DNA of 64,000 nucleotides from Pseudomonas brassicacearum subsp. brassicacearum (GTDB taxonomy: Bacteria > Pseudomonadota > Gammaproteobacteria > Pseudomonadales > Pseudomonadaceae): positions 1 to 64,000 of the forward strand of contig NZ_VZPJ01000019.1 of NCBI RefSeq assembly GCF_008801605.1, in the 5' to 3' direction. Shown piece by piece: positions 16,211-24,773 of the stretch. The notes under the pieces were generated by a model. That model saw nothing but the letters and a program-made list of their open reading frames with translations, made no database searches and was not told the DNA's origin. Within the stretch, counting starts at the first letter, position 1. Every line of letters begins with the position of its first letter. Made by a program: the position numbers and the translations under genes.

Positions 16211-17404
16211 GTGGCTAAAGAAAAATTTGATCGTTCCCTACCGCACGTCAACGTTGGCACCATTGGTCACGTTGACCACGGTAAAACCACTCTGACTGCG
16301 GCTCTGACTCGCGTCTGCTCCGAAGTTTTCGGTTCGGCCGTTGTTGCTTTCGACAAAATCGACAGCGCTCCGGAAGAAAAGGCTCGTGGTATCACCATCA
16401 ACACCGCGCACGTTGAGTACAACTCTTCGATTCGTCACTACGCTCACGTTGACTGCCCAGGTCACGCTGACTACGTGAAGAACATGATCACTGGTGCTGC
16501 CCAGATGGACGGCGCGATCCTGGTTTGCTCGGCCGCTGATGGTCCGATGCCTCAAACCCGTGAGCACATCCTGCTGTCCCGTCAGGTAGGCGTTCCGTAC
16601 ATCGTTGTCTTCCTGAACAAGGCTGACATGGTTGACGACGCTGAGCTGCTGGAACTGGTTGAGATGGAAGTGCGCGATCTGCTGAGCACTTACGACTTCC
16701 CAGGTGATGACACTCCAATCATCATCGGTTCGGCTCTGATGGCTCTGAACGGCCAGGACGACAACGAAATGGGTACCACCGCTGTCAAGCGTCTGGTAGA
16801 AACTCTGGACAGCTACATCCCAGAGCCAGTTCGTGTTATCGACAAGCCGTTCCTGATGCCAATCGAAGACGTGTTCTCGATCTCGGGTCGCGGTACTGTT
16901 GTGACCGGTCGTATCGAGCGCGGTATCGTCAAGGTTCAGGATCCACTGGAAATCGTAGGTCTGCGTGACACCACCGTCACCACCTGCACCGGTGTTGAAA
17001 TGTTCCGTAAACTGCTCGACGAAGGTCGTGCTGGCGAGAACTGCGGCGTTCTGCTGCGTGGTACCAAGCGTGACGACGTTGAGCGTGGCCAGGTTCTGGT
17101 TAAGCCGGGTTCGGTCAAGCCGCACACCAAGTTCGAAGCTGAAGTGTATGTTCTGAGCAAAGAAGAAGGCGGTCGTCACACTCCGTTCTTCAAAGGCTAC
17201 CGTCCACAGTTCTACTTCCGTACAACTGACGTGACTGGTAACTGCGAGCTGCCAGAAGGCGTTGAAATGGTAATGCCAGGCGACAACATCAAAATGGTTG
17301 TCACCCTGATCAAGACCATCGCAATGGAAGACGGTCTGCGTTTCGCTATCCGTGAAGGCGGTCGTACCGTCGGCGCTGGCGTCGTAGCCAAAATCATCGA
17401 GTAA
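16211..17404 (+). CDS. tuf: Elongation factor Tu, complete copy
   Basis: A full-length EF-Tu of 397 residues from a GTG start at 16211, which gives the conserved MAKEKFDRSLPHVNVGTIGH N-terminus and has AAGGAG just upstream. The G domain shows GHVDHGKT, DCPGHADY and NKAD; domains II and III follow. It is the last gene of the str operon (position usually called tufA) and ends in a strong terminator. Compared with the partial copy at 1-852 it has 16 amino-acid differences across the shared 283 residues, mostly in domain II. The 3' halves of the two genes look like a mosaic of identical and diverged segments. Confidence 0.98.
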   Translation: MAKEKFDRSLPHVNVGTIGHVDHGKTTLTAALTRVCSEVFGSAVVAFDKIDSAPEEKARGITINTAHVEYNSSIRHYAHVDCPGHADYVKNMITGAAQMDGAILVCSAADGPMPQTREHILLSRQVGVPYIVVFLNKADMVDDAELLELVEMEVRDLLSTYDFPGDDTPIIIGSALMALNGQDDNEMGTTAVKRLVETLDSYIPEPVRVIDKPFLMPIEDVFSISGRGTVVTGRIERGIVKVQDPLEIVGLRDTTVTTCTGVEMFRKLLDEGRAGENCGVLLRGTKRDDVERGQVLVKPGSVKPHTKFEAEVYVLSKEEGGRHTPFFKGYRPQFYFRTTDVTGNCELPEGVEMVMPGDNIKMVVTLIKTIAMEDGLRFAIREGGRTVGAGVVAKIIE

Positions 17405-17434
17405 GCTCTTTCTTGAGTAAGCTTTGATGAGTTG

Positions 17435-17464
17435 AAAAAGCCCCCGCCCAGCGGGGGCTTTTTT
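17435..17464 (+). terminator. Strong intrinsic terminator of the str operon
   Basis: A 13-bp hairpin (17435-17447 with 17452-17464), rich in GC at its core (GCCCCCGC/GCGGGGGC), flanked by A5 and T6. It ends str transcripts only 6 bases before the -35 element of the S10 promoter. Confidence 0.93.
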
Positions 17465-17470
17465 ATTGGG

Positions 17471-17499
17471 TTGACACCTATCAGGGGCGTCTATAGAAT
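17471..17499 (+). promoter_or_regulatory. Sigma70 promoter of the S10 operon
   Basis: A consensus TTGACA (17471-17476), 17-base spacer and TAGAAT (17494-17499), followed by a GC-rich discriminator. The start is predicted near 17506, giving a leader of about 56 bases before rpsJ. That leader has one small hairpin (CGGGCG with CGCCCG) and is far shorter than the E. coli S10 leader through which L4 acts. Confidence 0.88.
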
Positions 17500-17561
17500 T
17501 GCGCCTCCTTTTAACGGGCGTATTGCGCCCGGTGGGAATAGCAGCCGGAGTCTGAAATCCA

Positions 17562-17873
17562 ATGCAAAATCAGCAAATCCGTATCAGGTTGAAGGCTTTT
17601 GACCATCGCCTGATCGACCAATCCACCCAGGAAATCGTGGAAACCGCGAAACGTACTGGTGCTCAAGTGCGTGGTCCAATTCCACTGCCTACCCGTAAAG
17701 AGCGGTTCACCGTTCTGGTCTCCCCGCACGTCAACAAAGACGCGCGTGACCAGTACGAGATCCGTACTCATAAGCGCGTTCTGGACATCGTCCAGCCAAC
17801 GGATAAAACCGTTGATGCACTTATGAAGCTTGATCTTGCGGCCGGTGTGGAAGTGCAGATCAGCCTCGGCTAA
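17562..17873 (+). CDS. rpsJ: 30S ribosomal protein S10 (NusE)
   Basis: S10 is part of the 30S head and doubles as NusE, the NusB partner in antitermination and the NusG contact in transcription-translation coupling. The 103 residues contain the conserved [16 protein letters not shown] start and the long loop [31 protein letters not shown] segment. It is the first gene of an 11-gene S10 operon with the order S10-L3-L4-L23-L2-S19-L22-S3-L16-L29-S17. Confidence 0.98.
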
Positions 17874-17953
17874 GACTCGGTCTTAGTCGTGTAACGCTCT
17901 GAAATGGGCGGCCATAGCGGGTGAAAGCCCCGTACACTCATGAGGTTTACAAC

Positions 17954-18589
17954 ATGACTATTGGTGTAGTCGGTCGTAAATGCGGTATGACCCGTATTTT
18001 CACCGAAGAAGGTGTCTCCATTCCGGTCACGGTCATTGAGATCGAGCCGAATCGCGTCACCCAGTTCAAAACTGAAGAGACCGATGGCTATCGTGCAGTG
18101 CAAGTCACTGTCGGCGAGCGTCGCGCTTCGCGTGTAACAGCAGCTCAGGCTGGCCACTTCGCCAAGGCGAACGTTGCCGCTGGTCGTACCGTAATGGAAT
18201 TCCGCCTTGAAGAAGGCGAGTACCAGGCCGGCGATCTGATCAACGCTGAAATCTTCGCCGCTGGCCAACTGGTTGATGTAACCGGTCAGTCCAAGGGTAA
18301 AGGCTTCCAGGGTACGATCAAGCGTTGGAACTTCCGCGGGCAAGATAACACCCACGGTAACTCCGTATCCCACCGCGTTCCAGGCTCTATCGGCCAGTGC
18401 CAGACTCCTGGTCGTGTATTCAAGGGCAAAAAAATGTCCGGTCATATGGGCGCTGAGCGCGTGACCGTGCAGTCCCTCGAAGTAGTGCGCGTGGACGCTG
18501 AACGCAATCTGTTGTTGGTCAAGGGCGCTGTTCCTGGCGCTACTGGCGGCAACTTGGTTGTACGTCCAGCAGCCAAGGCTCGCGGTTAA
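17954..18589 (+). CDS. rplC: 50S ribosomal protein L3
   Basis: L3 is an early assembly protein whose long loop reaches towards the peptidyl-transferase centre. The chosen ATG at 17954 gives MTIGVVGRKCGMTRIF, the family N-terminus, and 211 residues. An upstream in-frame ATG would add 11 unconserved residues. The loop motif GNSVSHRVPGSIGQCQTPGRV is present around residues 140-160; the Gln there is the one methylated by PrmB in enterobacteria. It lies 80 bases after rpsJ. Confidence 0.97.
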   Translation: MTIGVVGRKCGMTRIFTEEGVSIPVTVIEIEPNRVTQFKTEETDGYRAVQVTVGERRASRVTAAQAGHFAKANVAAGRTVMEFRLEEGEYQAGDLINAEIFAAGQLVDVTGQSKGKGFQGTIKRWNFRGQDNTHGNSVSHRVPGSIGQCQTPGRVFKGKKMSGHMGAERVTVQSLEVVRVDAERNLLLVKGAVPGATGGNLVVRPAAKARG

Positions 18590-18601
18590 GGGGAAGCTGA
18601 C

Positions 18602-19204
18602 ATGCAATTAAATGTAAATGACGCTCAAGCGATCGAAGTTTCCGAACTGACATTTGGCGGCGAATTCAACGAGACGCTGGTTCACCAAGCAGTCGTGGCC
18701 TACATGGCCGGCGGCCGTCAAGGTAGCAAGCAGCAAAAGACCCGTTCCGACGTTTCCGGTGGCGGCAAGCGCCCATGGCGTCAGAAAGGTACTGGCCGTG
18801 CTCGTGCCGGTACTATCCGTAGCCCAATCTGGCGTGGCGGCGGTACCACTTTCGCAGCTCGTCCTCAGGATCACTCCCAGAAGCTGAACAAGAAGATGTA
18901 TCGCGCAGCAATGCGTTCCATCCTTGCTGAGCTGGTGCGTACTGATCGTCTGGTCGTGGTTCAGGACTTCGCTGTTGAAGCACCGAAAACCAAAGATCTG
19001 CTGAACAAGCTGAACGGCATGGGCCTGACTGACGTCCTGATCGTGTCTGACGCTGTTGATCAGAACCTGTACCTGGCTGCTCGCAACCTGCCACACGTCG
19101 ACGTTCGTGACGTGCAAGGTTCCGATCCGGTCAGTCTGATCGCATACGACAAGGTGTTGATCACCGTGTCGGCCGTGAAGAAATTCGAGGAGCTGCTGGG
19201 ATGA
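18602..19204 (+). CDS. rplD: 50S ribosomal protein L4
   Basis: L4 lines the peptide exit tunnel with L22. The product is 200 residues with the conserved tunnel loop (about residues 40-95: [21 protein letters not shown] and following). In E. coli L4 also represses the S10 operon, but the short S10 leader in this genome makes that mechanism doubtful here. Its stop overlaps the rplW start (ATGA), so the two are probably translationally coupled. Confidence 0.98.
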
Positions 19205-19500
19205 ACCAGGAACGCGTATTTAAAGTTCTGCTTGGCCCGCACGTTTCCGAGAAGGCTACGGTTCTGGCAGACAAGAAAGGCCAGTTCGTTTTCAAGGTTG
19301 CTACCGACGCAACCAAGCTGGAAATCAAGAAGGCCGTCGAAAGCCTGTTCAGCGTGAAAGTAGAGCGCGTGACTACCCTGAACGTTCTGGGTAAAAGCAA
19401 GCGCACTGCTCGCGGTCTGGGCAAGCGTAATGACTGGAAGAAGGCAGTTATCTCCCTTCAGCCAGGCCAAGATCTCGATTTCAGCAGCAGTGCTGAGTAA
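19201..19500 (+). CDS. rplW: 50S ribosomal protein L23
   Basis: L23 sits at the tunnel exit and is the docking site for trigger factor and SRP. The 99-residue protein begins [19 protein letters not shown] and has the [21 protein letters not shown]-terminal basic segment. It overlaps rplD by 4 bases and is followed by rplB after 14 bases. Confidence 0.98.
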
Positions 19501-19514
19501 GGAAGGGGTGCATC

Positions 19515-20339
19515 ATGGCAATCGTTAAATGCAAACCGACTTCCCCTGGCCGCCGTTTTGTGGTCAAGGTGGTCAACCAGGAGCTGCATAAAGGCGCTCC
19601 TCACGCACCGCTGCTCGAGAAAAAATCGAAGTCTGGTGGTCGTAACAACAATGGCCGTATTACCACTCGTCACATCGGTGGTGGTCATAAGCAGCATTAT
19701 CGTCTGGTCGACTTCCGTCGCAACGACAAGGATGGCATCGCTGCCACCGTCGAGCGTATCGAATACGATCCAAACCGTACTGCTCACATCGCTCTGCTGC
19801 TGTACGCAGATGGCGAGCGTCGCTACATCATCGCCCCTAAAGGCGTGAGTGCTGGCGACCAGCTGATCGCAGGTGCCCTGGCACCGATCAAGCCGGGCAA
19901 CGCTCTGCAACTGCGTAACATTCCAGTTGGTAGCACCGTACACGGCATCGAATTGAAGCCAGGTAAAGGCGCACAGATCGCTCGTTCCGCTGGTGCTTCG
20001 GCTCAGCTGATCGCTCGTGAAGGTGTCTACGTGACCCTGCGTCTGCGTTCTGGTGAGATGCGTAAAGTACTGGCTGAATGCCGTGCGACCCTGGGCGAAG
20101 TCTCGAACTCCGAGCACAGCCTGCGTTCGTTGGGTAAAGCTGGTGCCAAGCGCTGGCGTGGCGTTCGCCCAACCGTTCGTGGTGTTGCCATGAACCCGGT
20201 TGACCACCCACATGGTGGTGGTGAAGGTCGTACCTCTGGTGGTCGTCATCCGGTATCGCCATGGGGCTTCCCGACTAAGGGCGCGAAGACTCGTGGTAAT
20301 AAGCGTACCGACAAAATGATCGTCCGTCGTCGCAAGTAA
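19515..20339 (+). CDS. rplB: 50S ribosomal protein L2
   Basis: L2 is one of the most conserved ribosomal proteins and is required for subunit association and peptidyl-transferase activity. The 274-residue product starts [20 protein letters not shown] and shows the hallmark C-terminal [15 protein letters not shown] segment, which includes the essential histidine, followed by a basic tail. It is in the usual position between L23 and S19. Confidence 0.99.
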
Positions 20340-20355
20340 ATAGAGGGATACGACA

Positions 20356-20631
20356 GTGCCACGTTCTCTGAAAAAAGGTCCTTTTATTGATCTTCACCTA
20401 CTGAAGAAGATCGAAGTGGCGGCGGAAAAGAACGATCGCAAACCAGTTAAGACCTGGTCGCGTCGTTCGATGATCCTGCCACAAATGGTCGGTTTGACCA
20501 TCGCAGTACACAACGGTCGCCAACACGTCCCAGTTCTCGTGAACGAAGACATGGTCGGCCACAAACTGGGCGAGTTCGCCGGTACCCGCACATACCGTGG
20601 GCACGTGGCTGACAAGAAAGCCAAGCGTTAA
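20356..20631 (+). CDS. rpsS: 30S ribosomal protein S19
   Basis: S19 is a head protein that forms a complex with S13 near the A-site tRNA. The 91-residue product uses a GTG start at 20356, which gives the conserved [18 protein letters not shown]-terminus. [12 protein letters not shown] is typical of the C-terminal part. The upstream GAGGGATA supplies a ribosome-binding site. It lies 16 bases after rplB and 11 bases before rplV. Confidence 0.98.
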
Positions 20632-20642
20632 GGGGTAAGGAA

Positions 20643-20975
20643 ATGGAAGTAGCCGCTAAGTTGTCGGGCGCTCGAATCTCCGCCCAGAAAGCCCGCTTGG
20701 TCGCCGACCAGATCCGCGGGAAGAAGGTGGGCGAAGCGCTCAACCTGTTGGCTTTCAGCAGTAAGAAAGCCGCCGAGATCATGAAGAAAGTGCTGGAGTC
20801 GGCCGTAGCCAACGCCGAGCATAACGAAGGCGCAGACGTTGATGACCTGAAGGTCAGCACCGTTTTCGTCAACGAAGGGCGTTCGCTGAAGCGCATCATG
20901 CCACGTGCCAAAGGCCGTGCTGATCGCATCGTCAAGCGGTCTTGCCATATCACTGTCAAGGTTGCTGACAAGTAA
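20643..20975 (+). CDS. rplV: 50S ribosomal protein L22
   Basis: L22 extends a beta-hairpin into the exit tunnel; changes in that hairpin give macrolide resistance in other bacteria. The 110-residue protein starts [26 protein letters not shown]. The tunnel hairpin [17 protein letters not shown] at about residues 80-96 looks wild type. Confidence 0.98.
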
Positions 20976-20988
20976 CGGAGTCGAAGAG

Positions 20989-21675
20989 ATGGGTCAGAAA
21001 GTACATCCCATTGGCATTCGCCTGGGAATCGTCAAGGAGCACACCTCCGTCTGGTACGCAGACGGTCGGACTTATGCGGACTACTTGTTCGCTGATCTGA
21101 AGGTGCGTGAGTATCTCCAAGACAAACTAAAAAGCGCGTCCGTAAGCCGTATCGATATCCATCGTCCGGCGCAGACTGCACGTATCACCATCCACACCGC
21201 TCGTCCAGGTATCGTTATCGGGAAGAAAGGTGAAGATGTTGAGAAACTGCGTCAGGACCTGACCAAGCAAATGGGTGTGCCTGTGCACATCAATATCGAA
21301 GAGATCCGCAAGCCGGAGCTCGACGGTATGCTGGTTGCGCAGAGCGTAGCTCAGCAGCTGGAGCGTCGCGTAATGTTCCGTCGCGCTATGAAGCGCGCTG
21401 TACAGAACGCAATGCGCATTGGTGCCAAAGGCATCAAAATCCAAGTGAGCGGTCGTCTCGGCGGTGCTGAAATCGCACGTACTGAATGGTATCGCGAAGG
21501 TCGTGTGCCACTGCACACCCTGCGTGCCGACATCGACTATGCCAACTACGAAGCTCACACCACCTACGGTGTGATCGGTGTAAAGGTTTGGATCTTCAAA
21601 GGCGAAGTAATTGGTGGTCGCCAAGAAGAACTGAAGCCACAAGCACCAGCGCCTCGTAAAAAAGCTGCTAAGTAA
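20989..21675 (+). CDS. rpsC: 30S ribosomal protein S3
   Basis: S3 is at the mRNA entry channel and contributes to ribosomal helicase activity with S4. The start at 20989 gives the universal [14 protein letters not shown]-terminus and 228 residues; an in-frame start further upstream lies inside rplV and is rejected. A KH domain with [17 protein letters not shown] is seen around residues 60-80. The C-terminal tail is Lys/Pro/Ala-rich. Confidence 0.98.
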
Positions 21676-21687
21676 GGGGTACGCCAA

Positions 21688-22101
21688 ATGTTGCAACCAA
21701 AGCGTACGAAGTTCCGCAAGCAGATGACCGGTCACAACCGTGGCCTGGCATTGCGCGGTAGCAAAGTCAGCTTCGGCGAGTTCGCGCTGAAGTCTGTTGC
21801 TCGTGGTCGTCTCACCGCTCGTCAGATCGAGTCAGCGCGTCGTGCTCTGACCCGTCACGTAAAACGTGGCGGCAAGATCTGGATCCGTGTATTCCCGGAC
21901 AAACCTGTCACCAAGAAGCCACTCGAAGTTCGGATGGGTAAAGGTAAGGGTAACGTGGAGTACTGGGTTGCCCAGATTCAGCCAGGCAAAGTCCTGTATG
22001 AAATCGAGGGTGTTTCTGAAGAGCTGGCGCGTGAGGCTTTCGCCCTGGCTGCTGCAAAGCTGCCGCTCGCCACCTCCTTTGTTAAACGGACGGTGATGTG
22101 A
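21688..22101 (+). CDS. rplP: 50S ribosomal protein L16
   Basis: L16 helps position A-site tRNA near the peptidyl-transferase centre. The 137-residue protein begins [19 protein letters not shown] and contains the conserved [25 protein letters not shown] segment, which includes the arginine hydroxylated by RoxA in E. coli. The stop codon shares one base with the rpmC start (TGATG). Confidence 0.98.
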
Positions 22102-22292
22102 TGAAAGCGAATGAACTTCGTGAAAAATCAGCACAGCAGCTGAACGAGCAACTGCTCGGCCTGCTGCGCGACCAGTTCAATCTGCGTATGCAGAAAGCAA
22201 CTGGCCAGTTGGGGCAGTCTCATCTGCTCTCGCAAGTTAAGCGTGACATCGCTCGCGTGAAAACTGTGCTCAACCAGCAGGCAGGTAAGTAA
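22101..22292 (+). CDS. rpmC: 50S ribosomal protein L29
   Basis: L29 is a small helical-hairpin protein next to L23 at the tunnel exit. The ATG at 22101 overlaps the rplP stop and gives 63 residues starting [18 protein letters not shown], the same length as in E. coli. The GTG three bases earlier would add one Met and is less likely. The conserved [13 protein letters not shown] segment is present. Confidence 0.96.
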
Positions 22293-22294
22293 TC

Positions 22295-22561
22295 ATGGCT
22301 GAAGCCGAAAAAACTGTCCGTACGCTGACTGGCCGTGTTGTCAGCGACAAGATGGACAAAACCATCACCGTTCTGATCGAGCGTCGCGTTAAGCACCCGA
22401 TCTACGGTAAATACGTTAAGCGTTCGACTAAGCTGCACGCGCACGACGAAACCAATCAGTGCCACATCGGCGACAAAGTCACTATTCGTGAAACTCGTCC
22501 GATGGCCAAGACCAAGTCTTGGGCGCTGGTTGATGTTCTCGAACGCGCTGTGGAAGTCTAA
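22295..22561 (+). CDS. rpsQ: 30S ribosomal protein S17
   Basis: S17 is an OB-fold primary binder of 16S rRNA. The 88 residues include the signature RTLTGRVVSDKMDKTITVLIER and the HDETNQCHIGDKVTIRETRP region. It begins 2 bases after rpmC and is the last gene of the S10 set; rplN of the spc set follows after only 23 bases without a terminator, so S10 and spc are probably read through. Confidence 0.98.
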   Translation: MAEAEKTVRTLTGRVVSDKMDKTITVLIERRVKHPIYGKYVKRSTKLHAHDETNQCHIGDKVTIRETRPMAKTKSWALVDVLERAVEV

Positions 22562-22584
22562 GGGCTAGGGGTCGGAGAAATTAT

Positions 22585-22953
22585 ATGATTCAGACTCAAT
22601 CCATGCTCGATGTGGCCGATAACAGCGGCGCTCGCCGTGTTATGTGCATCAAGGTGCTGGGTGGCTCCCATCGTCGTTACGCTGGTATCGGTGACATCAT
22701 CAAAGTTACCGTCAAGGAAGCAATTCCTCGCGGTAAGGTGAAAAAAGGCCAAGTGATGACAGCTGTCGTAGTCCGCACTCGCCATGGCGTCCGTCGTGCT
22801 GACGGCTCCATCATCCGCTTTGATGGCAACGCTGCTGTTCTGTTGAACAACAAGCAAGAGCCGATCGGCACCCGTATCTTTGGGCCAGTGACCCGTGAGC
22901 TTCGTACTGAGAAGTTCATGAAGATCGTCTCGCTCGCCCCAGAAGTGCTGTAA
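22585..22953 (+). CDS. rplN: 50S ribosomal protein L14
   Basis: L14 contacts 16S rRNA in an intersubunit bridge and is the binding site of the silencing factor RsfS. The 122-residue product starts MIQTQSMLDVADNSGARRVMCIKVLGG, the family signature, and ends with the typical KIVSLAPEVL. It is the first spc gene. No separate promoter was recognised before it. Confidence 0.98.
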   Translation: MIQTQSMLDVADNSGARRVMCIKVLGGSHRRYAGIGDIIKVTVKEAIPRGKVKKGQVMTAVVVRTRHGVRRADGSIIRFDGNAAVLLNNKQEPIGTRIFGPVTRELRTEKFMKIVSLAPEVL

Positions 22954-22964
22954 GGAGATCCGAC

Positions 22965-23279
22965 ATGCAAAAGATTCGTCGTGACGACGAGATCATCGTG
23001 ATCGCCGGCAAAGACAAAGGTAAGCGCGGTAAGGTGCTGAAGGTTCTTGCTGACAACCGTCTGGTTGTTGGTGGTCTGAACCTGGTCAAGCGTCATACCA
23101 AGCCTAACCCGATGTCGGGCGTACAGGGCGGTATCGTCGAGAAAGAAGCGCCACTGCACGCTTCCAACGTCGCCATCTTCAACGGCGAAACCAACAAGGC
23201 TGACCGCGTTGGTTTCAAAGTAGAAGACGGTAAGAAAATTCGTGTCTTCAAGTCGACCCAAAAAGCGGTTGATGCTTGA
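22965..23279 (+). CDS. rplX: 50S ribosomal protein L24
   Basis: L24 is one of the two assembly-initiating 50S proteins. The 104-residue product has an N-terminal KOW motif (DDEIIVIAGKDKGKRGKVLKV). It is spaced 11 bases after rplN and 20 bases before rplE. In E. coli, S8 represses the spc mRNA at the rplX-rplE junction; a matching structure was not worked out here. Confidence 0.98.
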   Translation: MQKIRRDDEIIVIAGKDKGKRGKVLKVLADNRLVVGGLNLVKRHTKPNPMSGVQGGIVEKEAPLHASNVAIFNGETNKADRVGFKVEDGKKIRVFKSTQKAVDA

Positions 23280-23299
23280 ACACTGCTAGGTAGAAGACC

Positions 23300-23839
23300 A
23301 TGGCACGACTAAAAGAGATTTACCGGAAGGAAATCGCACCGAAACTTAAGGAAGAACTTAAGCTTTCGAACGTGATGGAAGTTCCGCGCGTTACCAAAAT
23401 CACCCTGAACATGGGTCTGGGCGAAGCGATCGGCGACAAAAAAGTCATCGAGCACGCTGTTGCCGACCTGGAAAAGATCACCGGTCAGAAAGTCGTTGTG
23501 ACTTACGCTCGGAAATCCATCGCTGGCTTTAAAGTCCGTGAAGGTTGGCCGATCGGCGTCAAAGTGACCCTGCGCCGTGAGCGTATGTACGAGTTCCTGG
23601 ATCGTCTGCTGTCGATCTCCCTGCCTCGGGTTCGCGACTTCCGCGGCCTGAATGCCAAGTCCTTCGATGGTCGTGGCAACTACAGCATGGGCGTTAAAGA
23701 GCAGATCATTTTCCCGGAAATCGATTACGACAAGATCGACGCTCTCCGCGGTCTGGACATTACCCTGACCACCACTGCTCGGACGGATGACGAAGGTCGC
23801 GCACTGCTGCGCGCTTTCAAATTCCCGTTCCGCAACTGA
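23300..23839 (+). CDS. rplE: 50S ribosomal protein L5
   Basis: L5 binds 5S rRNA and forms a bridge with S13. It is 179 residues, starting MARLKEIYRKEIAPKLKEEL and showing the conserved KITLNMGLGEA and IGVKVTLRRERMYEFLDRL segments. The length and motifs match the bacterial family. Confidence 0.98.
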   Translation: MARLKEIYRKEIAPKLKEELKLSNVMEVPRVTKITLNMGLGEAIGDKKVIEHAVADLEKITGQKVVVTYARKSIAGFKVREGWPIGVKVTLRRERMYEFLDRLLSISLPRVRDFRGLNAKSFDGRGNYSMGVKEQIIFPEIDYDKIDALRGLDITLTTTARTDDEGRALLRAFKFPFRN

Positions 23840-23852
23840 TTGGAGTAGGAAA

Positions 23853-24158
23853 ATGGCCAAGAAGAGCATGAAAAACCGTGAGCTGAAGCGTCAGCTCACC
23901 GTTGCCAAGTACGCCACCAAGCGTGCAGCGCTGAAAGCTATCATCGTTGATCTGAACGCAAGTCCAGAAGCGCGTTGGGAAGCTACCGTAGCCCTGCAGA
24001 AGCAGCCACGTGACGCAAGCGCCTCGCGCATGCGTAACCGCTGCCGCCTGACTGGTCGTCCGCACGGCGTGTACCGCAAGTTCGGCCTTGGCCGTAACAT
24101 GCTGCGTCAAGCTGCAATGCGTGGTGACGTTCCAGGTCTGGTTAAAGCCAGCTGGTAA
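23853..24158 (+). CDS. rpsN: 30S ribosomal protein S14 (long, zinc-independent form)
   Basis: S14 is a head assembly protein. The ATG at 23853 gives MAKKSMKNRELKRQ and 101 residues; an upstream in-frame start inside rplE is rejected. This is the long C-minus form: the CxxC zinc motifs of the short form are absent, and the C-terminal RLTGRPHGVYRKFGLGRNMLRQAAMRGDVPGLVKASW is typical. A 210-base gap then separates it from rpsH and holds a hairpin and a probable promoter. Confidence 0.98.
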   Translation: MAKKSMKNRELKRQLTVAKYATKRAALKAIIVDLNASPEARWEATVALQKQPRDASASRMRNRCRLTGRPHGVYRKFGLGRNMLRQAAMRGDVPGLVKASW

Positions 24159-24217
24159 GCACTGTCAAAGTCGCGGCGTTCGGGATCGCAAGATCCTGAC
24201 CGTCGGTGACCTTGAAC

Positions 24218-24249
24218 ATGAATCAAGCCCCTATTGGGGCTTGATTCAT
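24218..24249 (+). terminator. Long perfect hairpin between rpsN and rpsH
   Basis: A 14-bp perfect stem (24218-24231 with 24236-24249) with a TATT loop. The T run after it is poor (TTGTGGGG), so it may be a weak terminator, an RNA processing signal, or a transcript-end protector rather than a strong terminator. Its right arm contains the -35 box of the promoter at 24241-24269. Confidence 0.6.
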
Positions 24250-24269
24250 TTGTGGGGTGTGTCTAGAAT
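24241..24269 (+). promoter_or_regulatory. Probable internal spc promoter before rpsH
   Basis: TTGATT (24241-24246), a 17-base spacer and TAGAAT (24264-24269), followed by a GC-rich discriminator (ACCCGGC). A start near 24276 would give a leader of about 93 bases. The -10 and its context resemble the S10 promoter. It would let rpsH to rpmJ, including secY, be transcribed apart from the S10/early spc genes. Confidence 0.65.
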
Positions 24270-24368
24270 ACCCGGCTCGCCTGAGCCCGTGTTTTTATTG
24301 CACGGATGCGCTCGGCGACACGTACTAGCCGAAAGGCTAATTTTTTGTGTATTAGGAGCGTCTAGCCC

Positions 24369-24761
24369 ATGAGTATGCAGGACCCGTTAGCGGACATGCT
24401 AACTCGTATCCGTAATGCCCAGATGGCTGAAAAGTCCGTCGTAAGCATGCCATCTTCTACTTTGAAGGTAGCTGTTGCCAAAGTCCTGAAGGACGAAGGT
24501 TACATTGCGGGTTATCAGATCAGCAGCGAAATCAAGCCACTGCTGTCCATCGAGCTGAAGTACTTCGAAGGCCGTCCGGTCATCGAGGAAGTGAAGCGCG
24601 TTAGCCGTCCAGGCCTGCGTCAGTACAAGTCCGTCGATGATCTGCCAAAAGTTCGTGGCGGTCTCGGTGTGTCTATCGTCTCCACCAACAAGGGTGTGAT
24701 GACGGATCGTGCTGCGCGCGCTGCCGGTGTCGGCGGCGAAGTTCTTTGCACTGTGTTCTAA
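24369..24761 (+). CDS. rpsH: 30S ribosomal protein S8
   Basis: S8 binds the central domain of 16S rRNA, and in E. coli is the translational repressor of the spc operon. The 130-residue protein starts MSMQDPLADMLTRIRNAQ and ends with the GVGGEVLCTVF segment typical of the family. It follows the unusually long 210-base gap containing a hairpin and promoter and is followed by rplF after 12 bases. Confidence 0.98.
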   Translation: MSMQDPLADMLTRIRNAQMAEKSVVSMPSSTLKVAVAKVLKDEGYIAGYQISSEIKPLLSIELKYFEGRPVIEEVKRVSRPGLRQYKSVDDLPKVRGGLGVSIVSTNKGVMTDRAARAAGVGGEVLCTVF

Positions 24762-24773
24762 GGGGGGATAAGC

